Positions 16,203-25,961 are shown, counted from the stretch's first letter. The stretch: DNA of 64,000 nt from an uncultured Rivibacter sp. (GCA_946480925.1 CAMLLU010000018.1:21283-85282), one strand, 5' to 3'. Program-made: numbers and translations. The notes: generated by a model not told the origin, from the sequence alone.

Positions 16203-17930
16203 TCATTCGTTGGTCACCGAAATGACCTCTTCGAGCGTCGTCATGCCCAGCCGTACCTTTACCAGCCCGGACTGGCGCAAGTCCCGAACGCCGTCGCGCT
16301 GTGCCTGTTCGGCGATGTCCATCGACGTGCCTTCGTTCAGGATGATGCGTTGGATCTCTTCGCTGATCGGCATCACCTGGTAGATGCCGACCCGCCCTCT
16401 GTAGCCGTTGTTGCACGCCGAACACCCGGCCGCGCGGTACGGCTTCCAGTTACCGTCGAGCTCGCTTTCCTTGAAGCCCGCCTTCAGCAGCGACTCACGT
16501 GGATAGTCAGCCGGTACCTTGCAGGCTTCACACAGGCGCCGCGCGAGGCGCTGCGCAGTGATCAGGATCACGCTCGACGCGATGTTGAACGGTGCCACAC
16601 CCATGTTGAGCAAACGGGTCAGCGTTGTGGGGCCGTCGTTGGTGTGCAGCGTGCTCATCACCATGTGGCCGGTCTGGGCGGCCTTGATGGCGATGTCGGC
16701 GGTTTCCAGATCCCGGATCTCGCCCACCATGATGACGTCCGGGTCCTGGCGCAGGAAGGCTTTCAGTGCAATGGCGAAGTTGAGGCCCGCCTTGTCGTTG
16801 ACGTTGACCTGGTTGATGCCGGGCAGGTTGATTTCTGCCGGATCTTCGACGGTGGAGATGTTCACGCCCGGCTGATTGAGGATGTTCAGGCAGGTGTACA
16901 GCGACACCGTCTTGCCTGAACCGGTCGGCCCCGTCACCAGCACCATCCCGTAGGGGCGCACGATGGCGTTCATCAGCCGGTCTTTTTCTTCCTTTTCGTA
17001 ACCCAGCGCCTCGATACCCAGCTTGGCGCTGGAAGAGTCGAGGATACGGATCACGATCTTTTCGCCGAACAGCGTGGGCAGCGTGCTGACGCGGAAGTCG
17101 ATCGACTTGGTGCCGAACTTCAGCTTCATGCGGCCGTCTTGCGGCACGCGTTTTTCGGCAATGTCCAGCCGCGAGATGACCTTGATCCGTGAGGCCAGTT
17201 TTTCCTTGATGGCGATCGGCGGCTGCGTGATCTCTCGCAACTCGCCGTCCACGCGAAAACGCACGCGGTAGCTGTATTCGAACGGCTCGAAGTGCAAGTC
17301 GGACGCGCGCATGTTGATCGCGTCGACCAGCATCTTCTGCAGGAAACGCACGACCGGTGCGTCCTCCACGTCGGTGCTGACGTCCTGCGTTTCAGGCTGC
17401 TTCTCGGTGACGTCGTCCGTGACGTCGAACTCGAAGTCGCCGCCGGACATCGCTTCGAGCGCTTCGCTCGTGCTGGCGGTTGCGCCTTCCAGCAGCTTGG
17501 CGAGCTTGTCCTGCTCGACGATGACCCACTCGGGCGTGAGCTGGGTGGCGAACTTGATGCGCTCGACCGCCTCCTGGTCGGTGGGGTCGGCGCCACCGAT
17601 GAACAGCCGGCTGCCGCGCTTGCCCAGCACCACCACTTGGTACTGGGCAGACAGCTTGTTGTCGATGACGTTCTTGGGCAGGCGTTGCGCATCGACCGCG
17701 TTCAGGTCGAGCAAGGGCACTGCCAGTGCGCTCGACAGTGTGTGGGCCAAATCGGCTGCGCTGATCGCACCGCCGACCACCGCTGCCGAAACGAAGCTCC
17801 GACGCTGCTCCTTCGAGCTCTTGACCAGGTCTTCGGCAACCTTGGCGTTGATCTTGCCGGCGTGGACTAGCACCCGCGCCACGCCCGACAAGGCGCTCTG
17901 GGGAACTTCTACAAGGGTATCCACTGCCAC
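16203..17930 (-). CDS. pilB: type IV pilus extension ATPase PilB
   Basis: A 575-residue hexameric ATPase that drives pilus assembly. An N-terminal MshEN-type domain (about 1-150) is followed by the GspE core with Walker A GPTGSGKTVS near 333-342, the Asp box, Walker B VGEIRDLETADIA near 397 and the His box HTNDGPTTLTRL. The zinc motif CEACKVP plus CSACNNGY lies at about 466-505. Length is normal. It is the first gene of the minus-strand pilus operon; the 161-base gap to the peptidase gene upstream must hold its promoter, but I could not identify boxes with confidence. pilA and pilT are not in the window. Confidence 0.96.
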   Translation of the reverse strand: MAVDTLVEVPQSALSGVARVLVHAGKINAKVAEDLVKSSKEQRRSFVSAAVVGGAISAADLAHTLSSALAVPLLDLNAVDAQRLPKNVIDNKLSAQYQVVVLGKRGSRLFIGGADPTDQEAVERIKFATQLTPEWVIVEQDKLAKLLEGATASTSEALEAMSGGDFEFDVTDDVTEKQPETQDVSTDVEDAPVVRFLQKMLVDAINMRASDLHFEPFEYSYRVRFRVDGELREITQPPIAIKEKLASRIKVISRLDIAEKRVPQDGRMKLKFGTKSIDFRVSTLPTLFGEKIVIRILDSSSAKLGIEALGYEKEEKDRLMNAIVRPYGMVLVTGPTGSGKTVSLYTCLNILNQPGVNISTVEDPAEINLPGINQVNVNDKAGLNFAIALKAFLRQDPDVIMVGEIRDLETADIAIKAAQTGHMVMSTLHTNDGPTTLTRLLNMGVAPFNIASSVILITAQRLARRLCEACKVPADYPRESLLKAGFKESELDGNWKPYRAAGCSACNNGYRGRVGIYQVMPISEEIQRIILNEGTSMDIAEQAQRDGVRDLRQSGLVKVRLGMTTLEEVISVTNE

Positions 17931-18091
17931 GGTGTCACTTCACAATGCGAAAAAACTGCGGGATCATCGTTGATTGATAGCGCACTGTAACCGGTGCAAC
18001 ACGCTGGAAAGGTACCAAAGCGCAACTATGCAGCGCATAGGAGACAGCGCAATCGGCATTGTTCCTGCTTGCGCGGCCGGGCCGTGGAGGA

Positions 18092-19189
18092 CTACGCAGA
18101 TTTCTGGCTGCTCAGGCCTTTTAGCGCAAGCTCGGCGGCTTTCGCAGCCTGCTCGACGACCCGATGTTTCCATTCGAGTTCGTCGACATAAAAAGCGGCC
18201 AGCAACTGCTGCTTGATCTGTCGTGCCTGGTCGGCCGGTGCTTCGGGGTGGTTCTCGAGCCAGTGCTCGGCCCGTAGCGCATCGAAGACGTTCATCAACG
18301 GCAAAGTGCCGAATTCCAGCGCAATGCCGGTGTATTCGGCTTGTGGAACCTCGTCGTAGGCGGCCGTCCACATGAGGCCGGTAAGCGGGGCCGAACTGGA
18401 GCTGCCGTCGTAGATCGACGTGACTTCCGGGCCCCACCATGCGCGAGCTCGCTGAAGCGCGTCTGCATCATCGCGGCAGGCGAAGATGCGTTCGCCGTGG
18501 CCTGTCGGCCCCAGCCCGGTGTGAAGGTCGATCCAGCCGAGCTGGCGTACACCCGTACCGTGCTCCTGCAGTACATGCCGCAGGGTCACATTGCTCCACG
18601 TCGGGTTCACGCCGCCGTAGTACAGACCCACCGGGTGGTTGTATTGGCCGCCCGACACCGCGGTTTGCAACGCCGGCATGCCGTGCCGGGCAATATGCGC
18701 CTGGAGCTGTTCTCTCACCTGCAGGTCGGGTGGCCAAGTCTGCGGCAGCAGCATGTGAGCAATGTCGTCATAGCCCGGGTTGGCGGGCAGCGGCTTCGAG
18801 AAGTCCTGGAAATTGCGGTTGAGGTCGACGTTTTCCTGCGTCACCCGCCGAATCCAGGAAAAACCGTAGGGGTTGAGCGCATGGATATAGAGCACCGCGA
18901 CGCCCGCTGCGCGGGCCATGGCCTGCCAGTCACGGTCACGAAGCAGCGCGACCTGCACGCCGGATCCGCAATAGCCCTCGACTCCATGGCAACCACTGGA
19001 AATGATGAGCAAGCGTTCGCAATGGCGGGGACCGTCGCGCACCACGTCCATCGCCAACTCTTCGCCGTCGCGACCGCGCATCGGGTGGACGTGCGGCTCG
19101 ATATCCAGTCCGGCGGACTCGGCCGCTGCGGCGAACTTGGCGCGCGCCTCGGCGTAGCTCGACGAAAACGCATCGGCTACTGCGTCCAT
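18092..19189 (-). CDS. M14-type metallopeptidase, DUF2817 family
   Basis: A 365-residue carboxypeptidase-like protein. The zinc site of the M14 fold is suggested by SSGCHGVEGYCGSG (HxxE) near 68-81 and LNPYGFSWIRRVTQENVDLNRNF near 108-130, typical of DUF2817. No signal peptide is visible, so it is probably cytoplasmic. It overlaps the M20 hydrolase gene by one base (TAATG), so the two are translationally coupled. Together with the upstream solute-binding protein this looks like a small peptide or amide-conjugate use operon; the substrate is unknown. Confidence 0.8.
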   Translation of the reverse strand: MDAVADAFSSSYAEARAKFAAAAESAGLDIEPHVHPMRGRDGEELAMDVVRDGPRHCERLLIISSGCHGVEGYCGSGVQVALLRDRDWQAMARAAGVAVLYIHALNPYGFSWIRRVTQENVDLNRNFQDFSKPLPANPGYDDIAHMLLPQTWPPDLQVREQLQAHIARHGMPALQTAVSGGQYNHPVGLYYGGVNPTWSNVTLRHVLQEHGTGVRQLGWIDLHTGLGPTGHGERIFACRDDADALQRARAWWGPEVTSIYDGSSSSAPLTGLMWTAAYDEVPQAEYTGIALEFGTLPLMNVFDALRAEHWLENHPEAPADQARQIKQQLLAAFYVDELEWKHRVVEQAAKAAELALKGLSSQKSA

Positions 19190-20391
19190 TACTTCAGCCT
19201 ACGCAGCGTAGCGAGCCACTTTTCCGCCAGCCGTACCCACAGCGTGGCGCCCAGCGGGATCAGGTCGTCGTTGAAGTCGTAGCTGGGGTTGTGCAGCATG
19301 CACGGCCCGAGTCCGTGACCGCCTTCGCGGTGCGAGCCGTCCCCATTGCCGATGAGGAAGTAGGCTCCAGGCTTTTCCAGAAGGAAGTAACTGAAGTCCT
19401 CCGCTCCCATGGTGGGCTCGAACTCCAGCACGTTGTCGGGGCCCACCACCTCGGCCATCGCCTCGCGCACGAACTGCGTCTCGGCCGGATGATTGACGGT
19501 GGGCGGGTAGTTGCGTGCGAACTCGAACTCGCAGCCCACTTCGAAAGCCGCGCAAGTGGCCTCGGCGACCGTCTTCATGCGCCGCTCGATCAAATCGAGC
19601 ACCTCGGTCGTGAAGGTGCGTACCGTGCCTTCGATCACGCAGGTCTCGGGCACCACGTTGGTCGCCTCGCCGGTGTGGATCATCGTGACGGAGATCACGC
19701 CCGTGTCGATGGGGCGCTTGTTGCGCGTGATGATGGTCTGGAAGGCCTGCACCATCTGGCAGGCCACCGGCACGGGGTCCAGGCCCAGGTGCGGCATCGC
19801 GCCGTGTGCTCCCTTGCCGCGGATGGTGATCTTGAATTCGTTGCTCGACGCGAAACATGGGCCGTTCTTGATGGCGAACTGGCCGACCTTCATGCCTGGC
19901 CAGTTGTGCGCGCCGAACATGGCCTCAATCGGGAACTTCTCGAACAGGCCGTCCTTGATCATCTCGCGGGCTCCGCCGCCGCCTTCTTCGGCCGGCTGGA
20001 AGACGAGATACACGGTGCCGTCGAAATTGCGATGCCTCGACAAGTGCTTTGCTGCCGCCAACAGCATCGCGGTGTGGCCGTCGTGGCCGCAGGCGTGCAT
20101 CTTGCCGGCGTGGCGGCTAGCGTGAGCGAAGCGGTTGTGTTCGGTCATCGGCAGGGCGTCGATGTCGGCACGCAGGCCGACGGCGCGCTTCGACGTGCCG
20201 TTGCTGACGATGCCCACCACGCCGGTCTTCCCGAGCCCGCGGTGGACCGGGATGCCCCATTCCGAGAGCTGCTGCGCGATCACATCGGAGGTGCGGACCT
20301 CCTCGAAGCACAGTTCGGGGTGGGCATGGATGTCGCGCCGCAGCGCCTTGATCGATGCCGCGTCGGCGAGGATGGATTCGATCAGCTTCAT
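19189..20391 (-). CDS. M20 family amidohydrolase (hippurate hydrolase-like)
   Basis: A 400-residue dinuclear metal hydrolase of the HipO/AmhX group, which cleaves N-acyl amino acids or similar amides. Conserved parts are RRDIHAHPELCFEE at 18-31, LRADIDALPM, the metal ligands MHACGHDGHTAML near 98-110, PAEEGGGGA near 132, AHNWP and C-terminal LHNPSYDFND. The lid domain has GKGAHGAMPH. No signal peptide. It lies 30 bases downstream of the ABC binding-protein gene and its stop overlaps the next ATG, giving a three-gene operon. Confidence 0.9.
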   Translation of the reverse strand: MKLIESILADAASIKALRRDIHAHPELCFEEVRTSDVIAQQLSEWGIPVHRGLGKTGVVGIVSNGTSKRAVGLRADIDALPMTEHNRFAHASRHAGKMHACGHDGHTAMLLAAAKHLSRHRNFDGTVYLVFQPAEEGGGGAREMIKDGLFEKFPIEAMFGAHNWPGMKVGQFAIKNGPCFASSNEFKITIRGKGAHGAMPHLGLDPVPVACQMVQAFQTIITRNKRPIDTGVISVTMIHTGEATNVVPETCVIEGTVRTFTTEVLDLIERRMKTVAEATCAAFEVGCEFEFARNYPPTVNHPAETQFVREAMAEVVGPDNVLEFEPTMGAEDFSYFLLEKPGAYFLIGNGDGSHREGGHGLGPCMLHNPSYDFNDDLIPLGATLWVRLAEKWLATLRRLK

Positions 20392-20421
20392 GAAGACTCC
20401 GGCTGCAGGGCCGGAGCCATC

Positions 20422-21561
20422 TTACCGCCGCACCTTGCCCTCTTCGGTCAGCATGGAGAGGTCCACGAAGTTCGAAGCGACGTGGCGCTTCGGCCCGAAG
20501 TCGACACGGAAGCCCCCGAAGTTCGCGTTCTGGATGGACTCCAGCGAGGAGACCAATGACTCGCGAGACGGGTTGCGCCCTGCCCGCCTCAAGCCTTCGG
20601 CAAACACCTTGGCGCAGACGTAGCCTTCCATGCTCGAGTAGTTCGGTTGCGCGTCGGATCCTGCTTTCTGCACGGCGTCGAGGTATTCGCGGGAAATCTG
20701 CGTGGTGGTCGAAAACGGAAAGGGCATCACCTGGCTCACCATGACGCCGCGGCCCTCGCGGCCCAGTTCGTCGGCCAACGCCTGCGTGCCGACGAACGAC
20801 ACGTTGTAGAACGTGCCGCCGTAGCCGGTCTTGCGGGCGGCGCGAATGAAGGCGGCGCACGACTTGTAGGCGCTGATCTGCACCACGCTGTCGGGCTTCG
20901 CCTGCATGATGTCCGTGACGGCCTTCGACACGTCCACGGTATTGCGCTCGACGGTGCCCAGCGCTGCAGGCTCCAACCCCATCGGCTTGAGCGCGCGTCG
21001 AACGCCCTCGAGACCGGCCTTGCCATAGGCGTCGTTCTGGTAGAAGACGGCGATCTTCTTCAGCCCCAGCGAGGTGAGCTGTTTGACGATCAGCGCGGTC
21101 TCGTCGTAATAGCTCGCGCGCACGTGGAACACCCACTTGCTGAACGGATCTCGCAGCGACTCGGCGCCGGTGAAGGGGCCGAAGAACGGGATCTTCGCCT
21201 CGTTGACGAGCGGCAGAGCTGCCAGACAGGTCGGCGTGCCGACGTAGCCGAACAGCGCGAACATGTCGTCCTTGATCAGCTTCTCGGTATTGGCCTTGCA
21301 GCGGTCGGGCTCGTATCCGTCGTCCAGTGCGCGCAGCTCGATGGTCTGGCCGTTGACACCACCAGCAGCGTTGAGCTGGTCGAAGAAGATCTTCGCGCCC
21401 TTGTTCATCTGCAGACCCAACTGGGCTGCCGGCCCGCTCAGCGCGGCTGATTGCCCCAGCATGATGCGACCGGACTGGGCCCACGCGGGCAGAGCGAGCG
21501 TGGCACCGAACGCAGCCACGCGCTTGATTGCATCACGACGGTTCACTGTGGCGACTTTCAT
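20422..21561 (-). CDS. LivK-type ABC transporter substrate-binding protein
   Basis: A 379-residue periplasmic binding protein (Peripla_BP_6). The leader has NRRDAIKRVAAFG, a twin-arginine-like signal, with cleavage near PAWAQS. The mature part begins IMLGQSAALSGPAAQLG, as in branched-chain amino acid and aromatic-acid binding proteins, with KANTEKLIKDDMFALFGYVGTPT and ALIVKQLTSLGLKKIAVFYQNDAYGKAG later. No permease or ATPase gene accompanies it, so it either uses a remote transporter or works as an orphan. First gene of the minus-strand set with the M20 and M14 hydrolases, and divergent from the molybdoenzyme gene. Confidence 0.9.
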   Translation of the reverse strand: MKVATVNRRDAIKRVAAFGATLALPAWAQSGRIMLGQSAALSGPAAQLGLQMNKGAKIFFDQLNAAGGVNGQTIELRALDDGYEPDRCKANTEKLIKDDMFALFGYVGTPTCLAALPLVNEAKIPFFGPFTGAESLRDPFSKWVFHVRASYYDETALIVKQLTSLGLKKIAVFYQNDAYGKAGLEGVRRALKPMGLEPAALGTVERNTVDVSKAVTDIMQAKPDSVVQISAYKSCAAFIRAARKTGYGGTFYNVSFVGTQALADELGREGRGVMVSQVMPFPFSTTTQISREYLDAVQKAGSDAQPNYSSMEGYVCAKVFAEGLRRAGRNPSRESLVSSLESIQNANFGGFRVDFGPKRHVASNFVDLSMLTEEGKVRR

Positions 21562-21686
21562 GGGGGGCGGTTACGATTCTGTTACGTGGCTCTGCAGGAT
21601 ATGCGCCATGCCCGCTGCAGTGCCGTGACTTCGTGCCGCAACCCTAGATGGCATCACGACGCCGGGTGCGCCGATGCGACATGCTG

Positions 21687-21692
21687 TGCAAT
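21687..21692 (+). promoter_or_regulatory. possible -10 box just before the molybdoenzyme gene
   Basis: TGCAAT lies 9 bases before the ATG at 21702 with no ribosome site between, the same layout as at 354, 10691, 29364 and 31092. Weak match. Confidence 0.22.
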
Positions 21693-21701
21693 AGTTCGCG
21701 C

Positions 21702-23726
21702 ATGAAGACCACCGTTCGCGCTGCTTGCCCGCATGATTGCCCTGACACCTGCGCGATGCGCGTCACGGTCGAAGACGGCCGTGCGGTGCGTGTACAGGGC
21801 GATCCTGACCATCCCACGACGCATGGTGCGCTGTGCACCAAGGTGTCACGCTATCCGGAGCGCACCTATCACGCCGAGCGAGTGCTGCAGCCGCTCAAGC
21901 GGGTCGGGCCGAAGGGGAGGGGGCAGTTCGAGCGTGTGAGCTGGGAGGAGGCGCTTTCCGACATTGCAGCGCGTCTGCGAGCCATTGCCTCACGCAACCC
22001 CGAGGCGGTGCTGCCTTACAGCTATGCCGGCACCATGGGGCTGGTGCAAGGCGAAAGCATGGCGGCGCGCTTTTTCCACAGAATGGGGTCCTCGCTGCTG
22101 GACCGCACGATCTGCGCCAGCGCCGGCGGCGAGGCGCTGGCCGCGACCTACGGCGGCAAGGTCGGCATGCACGTCGAGCAGTTCGCGCACAGCAAGCTCA
22201 TCGTGATCTGGGGCAGCAACAGCATCACGTCCAACCTGCATTTCTGGACCTTCGCACAGGCGGCCAAACGCGACGGCGCCAAACTGGTGTGCATCGATCC
22301 GCGCCGCACCGAGACGGCCGACAAATGTCACCAGCACATCGCGCTGCTGCCTGGCACCGACGGCGCGTTGGCGCTGGGCGTGATGCGCGAGCTGGTGGTC
22401 AATGACTGGCTCGACCACGACTACATTGCTCGCCACACCGAAGGCTGGGAGGCCTTGCGCGACAAGGCCATGGCTTGGTCGCCCGAGCGCACGGCCGAGG
22501 TTTGCGGCATCACTGCCGACGAAGTGCGCCAGCTGGCGCGCGACTGGGGCACCACCAAGCCTGCGGCGATCCGCCTCAACTACGGCGTGCAACGCGCGCG
22601 TGGTGGTGGCAATGCGGTGCGGCTGGTGGCGGCGCTGCCTTGCCTCACGGGCGCGTGGCGGCACGCGGCCGGCGGTCTGCTGCTGTCGAGCTCGGGCTGG
22701 TTCCCTGTCAACAAGGCCGCGTTGCAGCGGCCTGATCTGCTGGCGGGCCGCAAACCGCGCACCATCAACATGAGCACGATCGGCGGCGACCTGCTGCGTG
22801 AAAGCTCCCCGGAGTTCGGCCCGAAGATCGAAGCGGTGGTCATCTACAACAGCAACCCGGTGGCAGTTGCCCCGGAGTCGGCCAAGGTCGTGCGCGGCTT
22901 TGCCCGTGAAGACCTGTTCACGGTGGTCCTGGAGCACTTTCTTACCGACACCGCTGACCATGCCGACTACGTGCTGCCGGCCACCACCCAGCTCGAGCAC
23001 CTCGACGTGCACCTGAGCTACGGCCACACGTACGCGCTGATCAACGAGCCGGCCGTCGCGCCGCTTGGCGAGGCGCTTTCCAACACCGAGATCTTTCGCC
23101 GGCTGGCGGCGCGCATGGGCTACGGCGACGCGTGCTTTTCAGAAAGCGACGAGCAGATCGCTTCGGTGGCTTTCGGTGACCACATTCCCTTCGAGCAGCT
23201 CAAGCGCGATGGCTGGGTCAAGCTGCCGCTGCCCGACGCGCCGTTTGCCAACGGCGGCTTCCTCACACCGAGCGGCAAATGCCGTCTCGACGCGCCCGGT
23301 CTCGGCGTGCCCGACTACGTGCCGAACTACGAGTCGGCAGCTTCGGCGCCCGAGCTCGCCGCACGCTACCCGCTGGCGATGATCTCGCCGCCAGCACGCC
23401 ACTTTCTCAACTCGACTTTCGTCAACGTCACCAGCCTGCGCAGCATCGAAGGCCAACCGCTGCTCGAGATCCACCCGAGCGACGCCATCGCGCGCGGCAT
23501 CGTCGACGGCACGATGGTGCGCGTGTTCAACGACCGCGGTGAATACCGCTGCGCAGCCTCCGTGAGCGAGCGTGCGCGCCCCGGTGTCGTCAACGGCCTG
23601 GGTATCTGGTGGCGCAAGCTCGGCCTCGATGGCACCAACGTCAACGAGCTCACGCACCAGCGACTCACCGACATCGGCCGCGCACCCAGCTTCTACGACT
23701 GCCTGGTCGAAGTCGCGGCTGCCTGA
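21702..23726 (+). CDS. molybdopterin oxidoreductase family protein
   Basis: A 674-residue Mo-bis-MGD enzyme. The N-terminus binds a 4Fe-4S cluster through ACPHDCPDTC and the later GALCTKV. The molybdenum ligand is probably Cys in TICASAGGEA near 147. WGSNSITSNLH, KLVCIDPRRTETA and PGTDGALALG are MGD-binding motifs of the DMSO-reductase family. No Tat signal is visible, so it is likely cytoplasmic, like assimilatory or FdhF-type enzymes. No electron-transfer subunit is adjacent and the substrate is unknown. The start at 21702 fits the cluster position. Its stop overlaps the aminopeptidase start (TGATG). Confidence 0.87.
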   Translation: MKTTVRAACPHDCPDTCAMRVTVEDGRAVRVQGDPDHPTTHGALCTKVSRYPERTYHAERVLQPLKRVGPKGRGQFERVSWEEALSDIAARLRAIASRNPEAVLPYSYAGTMGLVQGESMAARFFHRMGSSLLDRTICASAGGEALAATYGGKVGMHVEQFAHSKLIVIWGSNSITSNLHFWTFAQAAKRDGAKLVCIDPRRTETADKCHQHIALLPGTDGALALGVMRELVVNDWLDHDYIARHTEGWEALRDKAMAWSPERTAEVCGITADEVRQLARDWGTTKPAAIRLNYGVQRARGGGNAVRLVAALPCLTGAWRHAAGGLLLSSSGWFPVNKAALQRPDLLAGRKPRTINMSTIGGDLLRESSPEFGPKIEAVVIYNSNPVAVAPESAKVVRGFAREDLFTVVLEHFLTDTADHADYVLPATTQLEHLDVHLSYGHTYALINEPAVAPLGEALSNTEIFRRLAARMGYGDACFSESDEQIASVAFGDHIPFEQLKRDGWVKLPLPDAPFANGGFLTPSGKCRLDAPGLGVPDYVPNYESAASAPELAARYPLAMISPPARHFLNSTFVNVTSLRSIEGQPLLEIHPSDAIARGIVDGTMVRVFNDRGEYRCAASVSERARPGVVNGLGIWWRKLGLDGTNVNELTHQRLTDIGRAPSFYDCLVEVAAA

Positions 23727-24814
23727 TGGCCACGAGACGCTGGCGCTGGGTCGGGATGGCAACATTCGGTGTTTTGGGCACGCTCGTGCTCGCAGCCGCC
23801 ACGCTGTGCCTCACCACCGGCTGCAGCACCATCGGCTACCTGGCGCAGTCGGCCCAGGGGCACTTCAACCTGCTGTCTGCGGCGCGCCCCGTGAACCAGT
23901 TGCTGGACGACACCGGCACCACGCCGGAGCTGCGTGAACGCCTGGCGCTGACCCAGAGGATGCGTGACTACGCGGTCAAGGAGTTGCAGTTGCCGGACAA
24001 CGGCAGCTATCGCAAATACGCCGACCTTGGTCGCAACGCCGTGGTGTGGAACGTGGTGGCCGCACCAGAGTTGAGCCTGAAGCTCAAGACCTGGTGCTTC
24101 CCCGTGGTGGGCTGCGTGGGCTACCGTGGCTATTTCGACCGTGCCGCTGCCGACGCGCTGGCTGCCGAGCTGCGTGCCGAAGGCAACGAAGTGACGGTCT
24201 ATGGCGTGCCGGCCTATTCGACGCTCGGCTGGTTCGACGACCCGCTGCTCAACACCTTCATCCGCTACCCCGAAGGCGAGCTGGCGCGCATGCTGTTCCA
24301 CGAGCTGGCACATCAGGTGGCCTATGCCAGCGGTGACACCGAGTTCAACGAAAGCTTTGCGACGGCCGTCGAGCGCCTGGGTGGCAGCCGCTGGCTGAAT
24401 GAGCGCGCCAGTCCGGCGGCGCGCGAGGAATACCAGCGCTTCGATGCCCGGCGCCAGGCCTTTCGCGAGCTGACGATGCGCTACCGCAACCGCTTCGAAG
24501 CCCTGTATGCATCGAATCGGCCCGACGACGAAAAACGTTTGGCCAAGACGGCGTTGATGCAGGAAATGCGCGCCGAATACGAACAGCTCAAGGCCGGACC
24601 GTTCGGCGGCTATGCCGGCTTCGACGGCTGGTTCGCGCGTGCCAACAACGCGTCGCTAGGGGTGCTGGCCGCCTACAACGCACTGGTGCCGGCCTTCGAG
24701 GCGCTGTTCGAGGCCGAGGGGCGCGACTTCGGGCGTTTCTATGCGCAGGTCAAGCGTTTGGCCGCATTGCCGAAGGACGAGCGTCGCGCCACACTGCAGC
24801 GTTACCTGCACTGA
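23726..24814 (+). CDS. lipoprotein aminopeptidase-like metalloprotease (COG4324 type)
   Basis: A 362-residue predicted aminopeptidase. The N-terminus has a hydrophobic core and a lipobox-like LTTGCSTIGY (Cys near 33), so it is probably a periplasmic lipoprotein. The family segment WCFPVVGCVGYRGYF near 120 and the zinc site MLFHELAHQVAY (HELAH near 192-196) with downstream NESFATAVE (third ligand Glu) are clear. The start overlaps the stop of the molybdoenzyme (TGATG), though a shared role is not obvious. Confidence 0.85.
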   Translation: MATRRWRWVGMATFGVLGTLVLAAATLCLTTGCSTIGYLAQSAQGHFNLLSAARPVNQLLDDTGTTPELRERLALTQRMRDYAVKELQLPDNGSYRKYADLGRNAVVWNVVAAPELSLKLKTWCFPVVGCVGYRGYFDRAAADALAAELRAEGNEVTVYGVPAYSTLGWFDDPLLNTFIRYPEGELARMLFHELAHQVAYASGDTEFNESFATAVERLGGSRWLNERASPAAREEYQRFDARRQAFRELTMRYRNRFEALYASNRPDDEKRLAKTALMQEMRAEYEQLKAGPFGGYAGFDGWFARANNASLGVLAAYNALVPAFEALFEAEGRDFGRFYAQVKRLAALPKDERRATLQRYLH

Positions 24815-24838
24815 AGCGCTGAACCGGAGTCAACATAC

Positions 24839-25162
24839 ATGCCAGACATCGCCATCCGCCGTGAGCACCACCTGGGCCTCAAGAAGGCTCGCGAGATCGC
24901 TTGGCAGTGGGCTGAAAAGGTCGAAGCCGAGTTCAACATGGAGTGCACGGTCGAAGAGGGCGACGACGAGGACGTCGTGCACTTCGAGCGCTCGGGCGTC
25001 AACGGCATGCTGCGGGTGACGGCCGATGCTTTCGACCTGAACGCCAAGCTCGGCTTCCTGCTGGGGGCGTTCCAGAAGACGATCGAAGGCGAGATCCTCA
25101 AGAACCTCGACGAACTGCTGGGCGGTGCCGCGGCCAAGAAGGCGCCACGCAAGAAAGGCTGA
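24839..25162 (+). CDS. polyhydroxyalkanoic acid system family protein
   Basis: A 107-residue protein of the PHA_gran_rgn family. The conserved core is HHLGLKKAREIAWQWAEK at about 10-27, followed by a charged strand region and LNAKLGFLLGAFQKTIEGEI near 67-86; the tail is Ala/Lys-rich (AAAKKAPRKKG). Members are encoded near PHA or lipid genes, but their exact job is unknown. It lies 24 bases after the aminopeptidase gene and 56 before a Crp/Fnr gene. It complements the phasin at 2515. Confidence 0.85.
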   Translation: MPDIAIRREHHLGLKKAREIAWQWAEKVEAEFNMECTVEEGDDEDVVHFERSGVNGMLRVTADAFDLNAKLGFLLGAFQKTIEGEILKNLDELLGGAAAKKAPRKKG

Positions 25163-25218
25163 ACACGGGATGGCGCTATGTCTTGTGACGTAGCCGCTCG
25201 CCCTGGCCGGAAAAGCTC

Positions 25219-25950
25219 ATGTTCGTGCCCTGTGCCGCGTGTCCGCTGAGACAGCTGCCCAGCTTCCGCGCCAACGAGCCCAAGGAGATCGACTTCATCC
25301 AGCGCTTCAAGCAAGCGCATCGCGCCTTGCGTTCGGGCAGTACGCTGGTGCATGAGCGCCGTGCCGCGGGCGAGCTGTTCACGCTGTTCTCCGGCTGGGC
25401 CTTCCGCTACAACACGCTCAGCGATGGCCGGCGGCAGATCCTCAACTTCCTGCTGCCCGGTGACTTCTTCGGCCTGCAGGAGCGGCTGGGCGAGATGTCG
25501 CCGCACGGGGTGGAGGCGCTCACCGACGTCGAGCTCTGCGTCTTCCCGGCGGCGGGGCTGTGGGACCTGTTCAAGAACCACCCGGGGTTGGCCTACGACA
25601 TCACCTGGCTCGCTGCGCACGAGGAGCGCATCGTCGACATGAACCTTGTCTCGGTGGGGCGGCGCAGCGCGGCCGAGCGCGTCGCGATGCTGCTCATCCA
25701 CCTGCACAAGCGGGCGAGCCAGCTGGGCCTGGTGGACGATGAGGGCGGCGTGCCGTTCCCGATGAACCAGACCCACGTGGCCGATGCACTTGGGCTGTCA
25801 CTGGTGCACACCAACAAGACCATGAGCCGGCTGCGGCAGCTCGATCTCTATGCACTGCGCGGCGACCGGCTCTATTTGCACCAGCCGCACGCGCTGCAGC
25901 AGCTGGCCGACTACTACGAAAGCCCGCTGCCGTCGCGCCCGCTGGTGTGA
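25219..25950 (+). CDS. Crp/Fnr family transcriptional regulator
   Basis: A 243-residue regulator. The N-terminus has CAACPLRQ (Cys 5 and 8), reminiscent of Fnr, but only one further Cys (VELCVF) is in the sensor domain, so an Fnr-type 4Fe-4S cluster is doubtful. The cNMP-like barrel spans about 30-145 (LFSGWAFRYNTLSDGRRQILNFLLPGDFFGL). The C-terminal winged HTH has NQTHVADALGLSLVHTNKTMSRLRQ near 180-204. GGAAAAG precedes the ATG. The target is unknown; neighbours suggest storage-lipid or metabolic control. Confidence 0.88.
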   Translation: MFVPCAACPLRQLPSFRANEPKEIDFIQRFKQAHRALRSGSTLVHERRAAGELFTLFSGWAFRYNTLSDGRRQILNFLLPGDFFGLQERLGEMSPHGVEALTDVELCVFPAAGLWDLFKNHPGLAYDITWLAAHEERIVDMNLVSVGRRSAAERVAMLLIHLHKRASQLGLVDDEGGVPFPMNQTHVADALGLSLVHTNKTMSRLRQLDLYALRGDRLYLHQPHALQQLADYYESPLPSRPLV

Positions 25951-25961
25951 GCGGGCGCTGT

